Positions 47,154 to 57,394 of a DNA stretch of 64,000 nucleotides are shown here, piece by piece. Location: NCBI GenBank assembly GCA_003550325.1, contig QKWP01000422.1:65898-129897 (forward strand), given 5' to 3'. Positions within the stretch are counted from its first letter, which is position 1. Every line of letters starts with the position of its first letter. The position numbers and the translations under genes are program-made. The notes below the pieces were generated by a model that saw nothing but the letters and a program-made list of their open reading frames with translations, did not search any database and had not been told where the DNA came from. The stretch comes from Gigaspora rosea (lineage: Eukaryota; Glomeromycota; Glomeromycetes; Diversisporales; Gigasporaceae).

Positions 47154-47439
47154 ACCCGAATATAAATGCTTACAGTGTAGATCTCATAGAGGAATCTACC
47201 ACATAGCACTTTACGGTAGTTTCACTGCCTTTTGTCACTTTATTACCTTTCTTTAGTTCGTTACCTTTTTATAGTTTACCACCTTCCGCCAGTTTCGCAA
47301 CCTTTCGCCGGTTTCGCCACCTTACGCCAGTTTCGCCATTTCGTCTTTTAAAATTTTTTTTGGCGAAAGTCGAAACTAGGTTTCGCCTTTCGCCTATGGC
47401 GAAACCTCTAGGTTTCGCCTAACAACTGTAAACGGGTTA

Positions 47440-48394
47440 TTCAACACCCATTATAATAACTATTTTATTGCACGGTGTCTGACGTAACAATCCCGTGCCA
47501 ATAAGTTAATGAAAAAAGCACGGGTTGTCACATAAGACCCGTGCAATCAACTCAATACATAAAACACATAAAAACATATAAAAAAAATTTATCTTGTTTA
47601 ATCTGGGGATATAACTCAAGTTGGGATATACTGTAACCCAGTGGGGATTTAACCCAGGTATGGTTGTATTAATACGACTATGTGATATAAAACACATGTG
47701 ATTTTTAATTTTTCACTATTTAAAAAATTGGGACACACCAGGTACTGTATGCAGCGTTCTACAATATAACAGGTAGTACGTAAATGCAGTAAGAACAGAG
47801 TAACTGAACAAAAAAGACAATCGCCTAAAATATAGCATTAACTATTATAAGAGCCGTTACAATTAATAACGATACCATTGAATAAACCTCATAAAAGTAA
47901 ACATGCTTGAAATTTTAACACATTTTATTAAAGTTTAAAGTATAAAATAATTCACATTGTGGCCTCATTCCTGTATGTGACCTCCATAGCAAGGGATCAC
48001 TAATTCCAATGGCCGAATGCAAATTTTGTCTTTCATTGGATGAAATAAATCACTGATCGGATGGTTTAAAATTAATGTAAAAAGTATCGATTCGAATAAT
48101 TGTTTTTGTAATTTATTAAATATTTCTTCTTACTCATTAAACTAGTTTTTATTATAATAAAGATCAACCAACACATTGGAGATAAGCTAAATATGACATT
48201 TTTAATATATTGAATATTTGTTATTATATAAGTGCATATTATTCTTGGTGTATTACTATATTTCTATGCAAAAAGTTGAAAATGCTAGATTCTTCGTTTT
48301 ATTGAGATTGATAATTTAAGAAATTTATATTCAATGGGTGTTACTAGTTTATGCATGATCTATATATGAAGATATTGAAGTTCTTAAATTTTTT
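47440..48394. other. Intergenic, no gene seen
   Basis: Contains CCCGTGCAAT/CACGGG words near 47485-47540 (right half of the host hairpin element). Otherwise AT-rich unique sequence. Confidence 0.4.
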
Positions 48395-48403
48395 GCACGT
48401 ACG

Positions 48404-48653
48404 AGCAGAGGTCTATTTCGATTTTTAACAGCTGCCCAATCTTGTTTGATGCATCGAGGGTAGTCTAGATTTGTATGAGGAGAGCATCTTCCTGCGTTGC
48501 GAACACATTGTAAAACTTCCAATTATATAACATAATTAGCAATTTTTTACTTTGTGTTCGCAAAGCAGGATGATACTATCCTCATGTAAATTTGGTACCC
48601 CGACGCACCAAACAAGGTAGGGCAGTTGTTAAAAATTGAAAAAGACCTCTGCT
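48404..48653. mobile_element. 250-bp MITE with about 110-bp arms and 9-bp TSD
   Basis: AGCAGAGGTCTATTTCGATT and AATTGAAAAAGACCTCTGCT start long inverted arms that meet near 48530. Flanks GCACGTACG (48395-48403) and GCACGTATG (48654-48662) differ at one base. Long arms plus a 9-bp duplication fit a MULE-type MITE. Confidence 0.7.
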
Positions 48654-48662
48654 GCACGTATG

Positions 48663-49750
48663 TACGTACGTAGGCATTTTCAAGTACCTCACTTAATGGA
48701 TTCAACAATGAGTCTGTCATTAAATGATGTCCAAATAGATTTAGACGATTAGGCATTGGACAATATCCAAAAAAATTATGAAAACATTCAATAGTTGATA
48801 ATTTATCTTATAGTAATATTTTGAAATATCTGTTACAAGTATTTGTCTACTGATTTTTCATTTTACATGATTATTGAAATTGCAGCGGATGATTCACAAT
48901 TGATACATGATAAAAAATATGATGTTCAAGTCACTTCTCATCAAATGCGCCAAATTTACAAAGCATTAATACACACACGCTATTAAGATACCGATTTTAT
49001 ACTAACTTTTATATAAATTATATATTAGATGTCAATTTTATGTATATTTTCTATGATAAATTAGACGTCAATTTTATAGATAATTTGATGAGAAGTGACT
49101 TGGAGCACCATATTACCATATTGTGTACGCTTTACGTAAAATTAAATTTTAATGTTCCAAAATCGATTAAGATATTTGTTTCTTTTATTTTCTCCTTTTC
49201 TCTTTATTATTTCTTTTTGCATATCTCGTAACCGAAATTTAGGTACATTTTTGCTGATATATGTAAATTTATGTTCGTCCTAAAAATATATCTAATCTTA
49301 ATGGGATTACTACAATAGACTCCGAGAATCTCATCTCATCTTACTCACGGAAGGAATAGATGTTGGAATGCTAATCTCATGATAATGCCAAATTTATTGT
49401 CTTCAATAATGACGTTATTTTTATTTGAAAAAGTAGTTTGAACTTCTGTATTGCACGTGGCACAAATCTAAACAATATTATTTTCAAGTGATCAAAATCC
49501 CGTTTTATTCTACCACATGTATGATCGCGCGTTCAAAATATTATTGATCTTAAAAAATAGGGATAGTCAAAAGGTAATTCCGATTTAAAGATGTAATTAG
49601 AAATTTTAATGGCCGGCAATCCAGAAATTTAAAACAATCACCCATTTCTTTTATTTTCACGTGATTTTAAAATTCCATATTCAATCACGTGTATGAATAT
49701 TACATATTGGTCAAATTGTTCTACCGAATCATCCGAGTTCGACAGAGCGG
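48663..49750. other. Intergenic, no gene seen
   Basis: A small inverted pair (CAAGTCACTTCTCATCAAAT at 48929 and ATTTGATGAGAAGTGACTTG at 49083) encloses 150 bp. Nothing else is recognisable. Confidence 0.45.
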
Positions 49751-49752
49751 CC

Positions 49753-50068
49753 CCAGGGACGATGATTTTTTCTGCCATCCGTGCAAAATGATAGATTCTG
49801 CGATCTAATCAGAATTACATAAACGGCCAGCATTACGGTTGTAAATTCCGGCCAAAATTAATGTCAGCCGGCATTACGATGAGTAAGGATTAGAGTTGCA
49901 GGTGAAACTTGGTGCACCAGGTGAAACTGGTGAAACTGGCGCACCGATAGTTATTGATAAAACTAATCTTCAACGGTGCACCGATGGTCCTGGTGAAGCT
50001 AATTAGTTTCACCAACAACTCTAGTAAGGATCCTTAAATCCCGCAGAAATCATCGTCACTGGGCCCCC
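49753..50068. mobile_element. Element with CAGGGACGATGATTT ends
   Basis: CCCCAGGGACGATGATTT at the left and AAATCATCGTCACTGGGCCC at the right are inverse copies. No clean duplication is visible. It contains the younger MITE 49891-50023. Confidence 0.55.
49891..50023. mobile_element. 133-bp hAT-like MITE, TAGAGTTG ends
   Basis: TAGAGTTGCAGGTGAAAC / GTTTCACCAACAACTCTA ends. The octamer GTAAGGAT is repeated exactly at 49883-49890 and 50024-50031. The interior is rich in GGTGAAACTGG and GGTGCACC. Confidence 0.85.
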
Positions 50069-50240
50069 AAAGTTTGGGTGATGATCGACATCATCAGTGA
50101 TCATCATCCTGTAATGAGATGATCACTATATATGCTGCGGTTGCTGCGACTGCTGCGGCGAAAGATGTGTCATCTTATATATGCTGCGGTTGCTGCGGCG
50201 ATGATGAGATGATGTCGATCATCACCCGAACTTTTGGGAC
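50065..50240. repeat. Inverted repeat upstream of URA5
   Basis: CCCAAAGTTTGGGTGATGAT with CGACATCATC and the inverse GATGATGTCGATCATCACCC surround two copies of TATATGCTGCGGTTGCTGCG. The structure ends about 185 bp before the URA5 start, within likely promoter range. Confidence 0.65.
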
Positions 50241-50424
50241 GGTATTGATATGACGAATAATTTCAGAGTGGAGAGTGGCGATTTCATAAATATAGTTAAA
50301 TATCGTGCTAACGCATCTATTCTCGTGATACGTGCGCACATGTACATTGAGGATCCGATCCTAATTGAGATAATTATTAAGTTTCAATTTTTGTAACACA
50401 ATTAATAATCTTTTTTTTTTCGAA

Positions 50425-51081
50425 ATGTCTCTTAAATCATATCAACGAAAATTTATAGAATTTGCCATTTCAAATGAAATTTTAAGTTTCGGATCTTTCA
50501 TACTAAAATCTGGTCGTGAAAGTCCATATTTTTTTAACGTTGGTAAATTTAATAAAGGTAGTGCATTATCCGCTATCGGTAAATTCTATGCAGATGTTTT
50601 ACATGATGAAAACCAGTTAGATTTTGATGTGGTTTTTGGTCCTGCTTATAAAGGTATTCCATTAGCTTCATCAACAGTTATCGCTTTATCTGAACATTAC
50701 AAAAAAGATGTTCCGTATTCGTTTAATAGAAAAGAAATTAAGGATCATGGTGAAGGTGGAAATATTGTTGGTGCTCCATTAAAAGGAAATATTTTAATAA
50801 TTGATGATGTTATTACTGCTGGAACTGCGATTAGAGAAAGTTTAGCAATAATTAAAGAGAATGGTGCAACTACTGTTGGTATTATTGTGGCTGTGGACAG
50901 GCAAGAACGTGGAACGGGTGAAGTGTCTGCCATTCAACAAATAAAACAAGATTATGATATTCCTGTGATGTCTATTATTAATTTGGATTTGATCATTCAA
51001 TATCTTAATGAAAAGGGCGGGTATGATGAACATTTGTCAAATATGAAGAAATATAGGGATATTTATGGTATCAAAAAATAA
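50425..51081 (+). CDS. URA5: Orotate phosphoribosyltransferase
   Basis: Single exon, 218 residues, the usual OPRTase length. It converts orotate and PRPP to orotidine monophosphate in cytosolic pyrimidine synthesis. The PRPP-binding motif is ILIIDDVITAGTA (about residues 124-136), with the flexible catalytic loop around RKEIKDHGEGG and the orotate-side segment FILKSGRESPYFFNVGKF. GPAYKGIPLA and VAVDRQERG are also standard. The ATG follows a T-rich run and opens MSLKSYQRKFIEFA, a normal N-terminus. The gene looks intact and ordinary. The notable point is that two broken copies of it lie 21 and 37 kb away in the BTB-TLDc array. Confidence 0.97.
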   Translation: MSLKSYQRKFIEFAISNEILSFGSFILKSGRESPYFFNVGKFNKGSALSAIGKFYADVLHDENQLDFDVVFGPAYKGIPLASSTVIALSEHYKKDVPYSFNRKEIKDHGEGGNIVGAPLKGNILIIDDVITAGTAIRESLAIIKENGATTVGIIVAVDRQERGTGEVSAIQQIKQDYDIPVMSIINLDLIIQYLNEKGGYDEHLSNMKKYRDIYGIKK

Positions 51082-51412
51082 ACTTTTATAGTAGATCTCT
51101 TTATGAAAAATATTCCATTTATGAATAATAATTAGGGAACGTCATTATTAAATAAATATTGTAACATCAATTATTCTAAGTTCTTGATAATTGAAGCAAG
51201 TCATCAAAAATTATAAAAATGTAGCACATTTATAATATCGTAGGTTGCAAGTAGTGTTAGCATTAAGATTTACTAAATTCACGAGTCATAAAAATTCTTA
51301 AAAGAATTATTTTAATAAACTTGATATTATATATTTTTTATTGATAAAATATCTCAAATTTATTTTAATTCTCAGAAAAAAATATAAAAATTTTACATAA
51401 AACTTGAACATT

Positions 51413-52349
51413 TATTTATCATCAATAATAAACCATCCAATTACAGGAGAAACAACTGATTCATTATCAGAACCTTCAAGAATTTCTTGATTAGCACCAA
51501 TAAATCCAGATATTTATTTGAAATTTTTCTCATCCAAAGTAAAGGGAAAACCAACAACGCCATCTGGAATATTTTCAATTCTTATTTCACTCCCACTGTA
51601 AGGAAAGAAGTTTATCAACCATCCAGTAATATAAGTGCCACGTCTGGGTCCAAATACTCTGTAATCCTTACAATTCTACTCAAAAATCATGGTCAATTTC
51701 ACATTATAAGTAGCAACTAAATTCAAAATGACAGGTTCAAAGCGATCTAACCAAAAATCCAATTCTAGATTTAATTTTCTTAAATGAATAACTTTTCTTG
51801 AAGTTTAAAGGTTCCTTCAAGTGTAACTTTTGGAATTCCACAAAGAATTCTATCACACGAATAATTAAAATAAGACTTAACAGTATCTAATAATACAATA
51901 CGGCTTGCTGCTAAGGAGTTTGGAGTAGTTGTTGAGAAATTACATTCTAATAAATCCTCTAGATCAATTTTTCCCACATGCATGTCAACTTCGGTAACGA
52001 GTCTATTTATAACTTTGGGCCATATATTATCATTGACAAAAAGTTCTTTCTCTTTTTTTCCTACATGTTGAACGAATCTATTACAAAATTTCTCAAGGTA
52101 ACGATTAATATGATGACTAACACCTTGAGAAATGGTGATCCAAATATCATCAGAGCTTAAACGTAAATGTTTATGATAGTTGTAAGCATGAAGAATAGTA
52201 ACGAAACCGTTTGGACAATAAGGTCTTTTAATAAAAGTTTTTTTTAGAATCACCATATTGGGAAGATAGCATACATATACTTTATGACTATAAAGACGGC
52301 CAGTAATAAAATCTTTAATTGAAATATGAGGATTTATCATCAAGTTCAA
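51413..52349 (-). pseudogene. DUF4419-type protein, frameshifted
   Basis: The first 189 codons (52349 downward) are open and contain LRLSSDDIWITISQGVSHHI, FVQHVGKKE, DLLECNFSTTT and CGIPKVTLEGTF. These are the landmarks of the DUF4419 family, whose function is unknown. After that the family's C-terminal part is still readable but only by changing frame. RKLNLELDFWLDRFEP follows a 1-2 nt shift near 51780. GPRRGTYITGWLINFFPY follows another near 51680, and a stop interrupts it near 51510 before SPVIGWFIIDDK. The lesions are few, so decay is recent or partly due to sequencing errors. Alternatively the 189-residue product is made alone. It is on the opposite strand to and converges with URA5. Confidence 0.75.
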
Positions 52350-52652
52350 TTTTGTTGGTAATAATTTGTGTGCTTCGATTATTATTTGTTAGATACAACT
52401 TTATTAAATTTGAGTTTTTAACGATCTTAAAATTTTGATCTGTTTTATTGGCTGCAAATGTGCAGCTTGCAGATCCTCGTTTATTTGATTTTGATTGGCC
52501 AGTTAAATTATACAGTATATAAACAATATAAACTAAATAAATTTATCATAACAGATAATGTAAATTGCTGTATTGCAAAAACCATTTGGCCTAAGTTAGG
52601 GTTAGTTTAGGCAAGTCTATTTAATTCTAGTAAACAAATGACGTCATTATAT

Positions 52653-52718
52653 GGGGAAGTCAATAGAAATGGGACAAATTTATCTAATAAATTTGTCACA
52701 TTTCTATTGACTCCACCC
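52653..52718. mobile_element. Minimal palindromic MITE (66 bp)
   Basis: GGGGAAGTCAATAGAAATGG then GACAAATTTATC folds on its inverse. It is a member of the GGGGTGAGTC family. Confidence 0.7.
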
Positions 52719-52796
52719 GTGTGATCGTCAATAACTGGGTTAAAGTGTCCCACTTAGACTATCTTTAAATATAAGCTTAGTCAAAATACATTTTGA

Positions 52797-54056
52797 TTAT
52801 TGTTTTGCAATAGCTTCCTCATAAGTTGGAGGTGCATTATCATCCATGATAGAATTTTCATTACAGCTTGCCATGTTGATGGGTGACTTCTTTTCTTTGT
52901 TGGAAATCTTATAGAATAAATTTGTTAAGATTTCAGAGACCCAAAAAATGTAACCTATAAGGATTATAATTGCCAACACAATCAACAAAATTCTCATTAT
53001 TTTGATTGAAATAATAATGCCAGTTAAACCAACAACAATGATAGGTAATATAAAGAATAGAAAAGTAATAAAACATGCCATTAAAAAACTTTTTCTTTTA
53101 AATTCTATAATACTACTAATTAATAAAGGGGTCCACCCTATGGCAATAAAACATAATGAAAGCACCAAAAGAACATATTTGTTTGTGATAGGAACCAAAA
53201 ATAAAAGGAAGAACAATAATGGAAAAATTGTGCCGATCCATATTCCACTTTGAAGAGAAAAAATTCTGTGACTAATACTTTGCAAAAATGAACTTTTATG
53301 GAAGATGTAATTAGTCCCGATGGCGGACATCACAAAAAGAATGAATGCACTTATTCCAACTAAAACCCAAGTTTTAACTGAGTAATCTACAGATAATAAG
53401 ACTTGCAAAGGATTTTCTGGATTGTAATAACATCGCACTTTGGATTCTACAGGATTTACTGACAGAAAATTTTGTGCCCCAGTTACGTCATGATCATAAT
53501 CCATATAAATGTTAGAAGTTATAATTCCACCTCCCCAAAGAGGATACTGCATAATTAACTCCACAGTATAACATTCAGGACATCTGATCTGACAGGATTG
53601 ATGATTTGTAGAGTCACAACAAGAGCAATTGCAAGCATATGTATTGCAACTACCACCCGGAGTACATGATGTGCATGTTGAGCAACATTTATCACAACAA
53701 TAATATCCATTATCACAAGTTGCTTGAGATCCATAATTAGGACAATAGTCATCAATATTTTGAGAATTATTTGCCAATAAAACAGCAGCACATTGAGTAG
53801 GTGAAAATGCATTCCAACGAGATTCAAGTGATGAACAGCTAGGTGATGAAGATGTTGCATTTCGGCAAGTAGTAATATCACATTCTCTATAGCAGCAGTA
53901 TCTGGATTTAATGGTCTCGTTTTTTATTGTACATGCTGTAGGGTAATATCCGGCCTTCTGGATTTCTGGATAGCCCAAACCAAAGAATAATCCAAAGAAC
54001 AAACTTAATGCAATAACTAGTGAAATTATGTAACAGATTTTTATTGGATTTAACAT
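52797..54056 (-). CDS. Cys-rich multi-pass membrane protein with PPTY tail
   Basis: Single exon, 419 residues. The first hydrophobic segment (about 8-28, IISLVIALSLFFGLFFGLG) is a signal-anchor. Residues about 40-225 are predicted extracellular or lumenal, with some two dozen Cys (CCYREC, YCCDKCCSTCTSC, CNCSCCDS) and NxS/T sites (NAT, NNS), suggesting a disulfide-bonded ectodomain. Five hydrophobic segments follow between about 228 and 385. The cytosolic tail ends DDNAPPTYEEAIAKQ; PPTY is a PPxY motif of the kind bound by Rsp5/NEDD4 WW domains, which would link the protein to ubiquitin-dependent sorting. No family is recognised. The ORF is long and compositionally protein-like, so it is very likely real. 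It is transcribed in the same direction as the DUF4419 remnant downstream. Confidence 0.88.
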   Translation of the reverse strand: MLNPIKICYIISLVIALSLFFGLFFGLGYPEIQKAGYYPTACTIKNETIKSRYCCYRECDITTCRNATSSSPSCSSLESRWNAFSPTQCAAVLLANNSQNIDDYCPNYGSQATCDNGYYCCDKCCSTCTSCTPGGSCNTYACNCSCCDSTNHQSCQIRCPECYTVELIMQYPLWGGGIITSNIYMDYDHDVTGAQNFLSVNPVESKVRCYYNPENPLQVLLSVDYSVKTWVLVGISAFILFVMSAIGTNYIFHKSSFLQSISHRIFSLQSGIWIGTIFPLLFFLLFLVPITNKYVLLVLSLCFIAIGWTPLLISSIIEFKRKSFLMACFITFLFFILPIIVVGLTGIIISIKIMRILLIVLAIIILIGYIFWVSEILTNLFYKISNKEKKSPINMASCNENSIMDDNAPPTYEEAIAKQ

Positions 54057-54059
54057 ATG

Positions 54060-54370
54060 GATTATGCTTTCAATTCACAGATAAATAAATGCTTATGCTA
54101 AGAATGGCAAAAAAAAAATATTAATTTTCTAATGATAAAAACACCAACGATATATATAATATTTGCAGATTAATGGCGCCATCCCTATTTCTATGTGATC
54201 TATTTTGTCACACCAGGGAAAGCCAGACTTGACGCTTTCAAGTTTATAGAAAATGCGCAAATAAATTTAATTACGTATAGTTGACATGCTATATAAATCA
54301 AATTTATATACTGAAAAAGCGAAATAAAGATTTTTAGTGTAACAAAAATCGCAGAATATTATCTACTAGT
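54060..54370. other. 5' region of the membrane-protein gene
   Basis: No repeat or gene is recognised. An A-rich run lies at about 54110. Promoter elements cannot be assigned. Confidence 0.35.
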
Positions 54371-54373
54371 AGT

Positions 54374-54968
54374 TAGGTAAAACTAGTGATTTGCGGGCGT
54401 AGCCGGTGTTACCATCTGATTTGGGAGAGCATCAGATAAGGGTAATGCGTAGTAAACAAAGAAGGAATACATAAGGCCGGTTTATAAATATGAAGAAAGG
54501 GGATTCAAAAGGAAACGATACGAAAATAAATAAAATAAAGTCAAGAAATACGATATAACAAGCATTCAATAAGAAGTCTTTATTATAAAGGAGGAATCAT
54601 TAAGATAATACCTAATGCTCTGAATATACATGAAGAACAATTACATCGGACTTATATACATGTTCGATATACAGTACATAAATAATTAAACTATTCAATT
54701 GTCGGATCAATTTCCTTCCGATATTACTAATCTTTAATTCCTTTAACACCAATAAACTTCCTCTCGCATTACTATCTGCATTAAGATATTATACCCGAAA
54801 AATTAATCTCCAAATCTGCTTTTTTAACTCTTCATCGGGCTAGCAGATTCGCGATAATATATAAAGGCTTTAATTGCTCAACAATGCTTAGTATTGTCCA
54901 TGCATCGAACCAATTCAACTTCACGCGTCACAGATGAATTAGTATGGAATTCGGGTATGATAACTAAA
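54374..54968 (-). mobile_element. Probable solo LTR, copy 2
   Basis: Reverse-complement relative of 34132-34849 (see there): TGATTTGGGAGAGCATCAG, TTATAAAGGAGGA, CTTCATCGGGCTAGCAGAT and TCACGCGTCAC occur in mirrored order. No internal retrotransposon ORF lies on either side. Confidence 0.45.
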
Positions 54969-55365
54969 CATATCTATAGAAGGACATATATGAAAATCGG
55001 GATAACTATAGATAGAGGACGTCTAAAGCGGCGCAGATTCTTATCATATATTTTATCGAAATAACTTTAGGGTTAGGGTCATCTTAGATTATGGTTAGAT
55101 AGGTTTAATCAGTGATCTTCAAAGAAGCCTTTAAAGAAGAATTTTGTTCGTTAGCTGCGTTTGATCATTGTTAATTTATTTTGACATTTGATCATCGCCC
55201 TACATGATGCCCGGCGAGACTATAATCTTGAATGATCTTAATTCTCATGAAAACATGTTAAGGAATGTGGTAACGAACTATTATGAAGGATTGTAAAAAG
55301 GTGAACGTTGGTAAAAAAATTGTTCACCGTAATTTTGACCAATTAAAATTTAAGATCAGGTATAA

Positions 55366-55533
55366 GGTCAGACCAACTTAATTCGGTGGTTTACATTACC
55401 TTCCCCCCACTGTTGAAGCGGAAAATCTCGGAAAAATTTTATAATATTATGGATTATTTCAGAAAAGTTTTATAATCCTCCCCCTTTTGCGAGAATGATG
55501 TAATGTAAACCACCGAATTAAATTGGTCTAGCC
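55366..55533. mobile_element. MITE, AGACCAACTTAATTCGGTGG ends
   Basis: AGACCAACTTAATTCGGTGG then TTTACATTAC, and the reverse complement at 55498-55531, enclose two inner inverted AAAATTTTATAAT/TTTATAATCC blocks. Confidence 0.75.
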
Positions 55534-55539
55534 TAACGT

Positions 55540-56990
55540 GATAGTCAAATACACCTGTGATTTGCTTTCCAAGTAAAAAGTTAGGTTAGGGTGAGAACAG
55601 CGTAGGTCTAGAATTGATCCATTAGTAAAATTCACGAGGAACATATTGATTAGGCCGCAGAAGGTAATTTCCTAATTAAATTTAAAGCTATTATTGTAAA
55701 AAAGTGGGTTTTCACGTTACATCTGATCCTGAAATTCGATTGGCCAATATTACAGGGGGAGAACAATTTTTGTGGGAGATCAACAACGTTGTGACCTCTG
55801 TAGATCATGACGTTATGTAAAATCGCCAGTTCTAGTAGATTTTTCGATTCTTAGAGAATTTTAAAGATTCCGAATAAAATACAGACGTTATTTATTTATT
55901 ATAACGTTTGCAAAAAAAAGATGTGACCCCACGTTTTTTGTGATGATGATCGAATCATATTTTTCGATCAGTTATATTTATATTTATTTGAAATCGTTAA
56001 TATTCTTAAAATCATGATCAATAGGGAATTGAAATTTTTCCGTTATCACCATCATGAAATCACAGGTCACACGACCGTCATAAGATGCGTGATCAGCGAA
56101 GGAATTTGATCATTCTTAAGTTTAAATTATATCCATGTGATTATGAATCTTGATTAAAACTTTGAATCTGCAATATGGTAATACGTAATTAATGGACGTT
56201 GTTTACAAATATTTAGGATTTAATCTGCCGAGCTAAGCGAAGCAAAAGCTTAAAAATTAAAGCTGAAATTGAAACGAGGTCAAGTGAAAAGATACAAAGA
56301 CTATTAAAATCTAAACCACGAACTTCTGTACTTAATAGTTGGTTAAAAACTAGACTTAATTAATAATTTACCAACAACTAGCAATTAATGGTTGGTCGAT
56401 TAATAAAATCAACTAAATCAGTAGATTTTTTTTTTTTTAAAAAAAAAAAAACAGCTTAATTGATTCAATTAATAGATGATAATGTACTGAATAAATTTTG
56501 AATGATTTTGGACACTATACTATTAAATATTAGGCAAATGTGGGACTAAAAAAATTCGTAATCCAGTTTTATACATACTACAAGCAACGATTTAGTAGAG
56601 TCTATTAAGCCAATTTTAAATATCAAAGTCGATAAATTTAGGTTTTACAATCACTATTAGCAATACCAAATTGTCATAATATTGCCTTACTCTATGATTA
56701 TCCGTTAAAACTTGGCGGCGAAGCCGCCATATGATCATGTGCTAGTTGCTTACTATGTAAAAAATTTATGTAATAATAAGTGGTCGTACATATAAAAATT
56801 GCCCATCCCTAAGTTGCACTTAAAATTTAATTGGAAAACAGTAAATTTTTTGGAAGAGCTTAAAACTCGTGAATATCATTTAAAAAGTGCTTATTTTAAA
56901 ATTACTTGAGTCAAGATTTTGATACTGTTAATTGATATCGCTTAATCTCGCAATACAATAGGACTGGGTAGCAAAAAGTGAATCGCATTT
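55540..56990. other. Intergenic, no gene seen
   Basis: AT-rich. It contains a short perfect hairpin TGGCGGCGAAGCCGCCA at 56714-56730 and a T9/A12 palindromic run near 56430. No ORF with recognisable content. Confidence 0.45.
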
Positions 56991-56996
56991 AGGATG

Positions 56997-57088
56997 TAAA
57001 GCTTGGATCCGGTCATCCATTTTCATCTATTTTCATATTAAATTTAACGGATATCCCGTATTCAACGGATAACCGGATCCAAGTTCTA
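56997..57088. mobile_element. 92-bp hAT-like MITE, TAAAGCTTGGATCCGG ends
   Basis: TAAAGCTTGGATCCGG / CCGGATCCAAGTTCTA ends. The octamer TTAGGATG is repeated exactly at 56989-56996 and 57089-57096. Same family as 2301-4234. Confidence 0.85.
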
Positions 57089-57211
57089 TTAGGATGCATC
57101 ATTATATATAATTTCTAATGAAGTGATCCAAGTTAGATAGTGGGGAAGATGGGTTAAACACTCTATCGAAGTCCAAAAATTTTTTTTCTGATTTAGCATT
57201 GATTGATTAAT

Positions 57212-57394
57212 ATAGTGTGCCTCTCTAAATGCGCCCTCTCTAAATGCATCCTCTATAAGTGCACATCCTCTCTAAATGAACGTTCAGCTTCTGGCCCAGA
57301 TATATACATGACCTCCATAAATGTATTTTTTTCTTATTATACGTTGTTAAAATCTGGTCCAAGTGCGTGCATTTAAAGAGGTTTTTTACTGTAT
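57212..57394. mobile_element. Pogo/Tigger-like MITE
   Basis: The left end TAGTGTGCCTCTCTAAATGC and the right end GCATTTAAAGAGGTTTTTTA then CTGTA are inverse-like, with repeated CTCTCTAAATGC words. The general layout matches pogo-family ends. Confidence 0.5.

Larger units (their letters stand above)
45339..47430. mobile_element. 2.1-kb element with inverted GGCGAAACC minisatellite ends
   Basis: Ends TATAGTTGTTAGGCGAAAC / GTTTCGCCTAACAACTGTA. The octamer AACGGGTT is repeated exactly at 45331-45338 and 47431-47438. Subterminal arrays of GGCGAAA(G)ACGAAACCCCT units (45365-45500) face inverted GGTTTCGCC arrays (47285-47420). The interior has no transposase. It holds two nested MITEs and shares blocks with 35930-36840. 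The 8-bp duplication suggests mobilisation by a hAT- or KDZ-type enzyme. Confidence 0.85.

Noticed and set aside
53555..53881. 108-codon minus-strand frame rich in His/Leu
   Set aside because: It is an alternative frame within the Cys-rich membrane protein gene.
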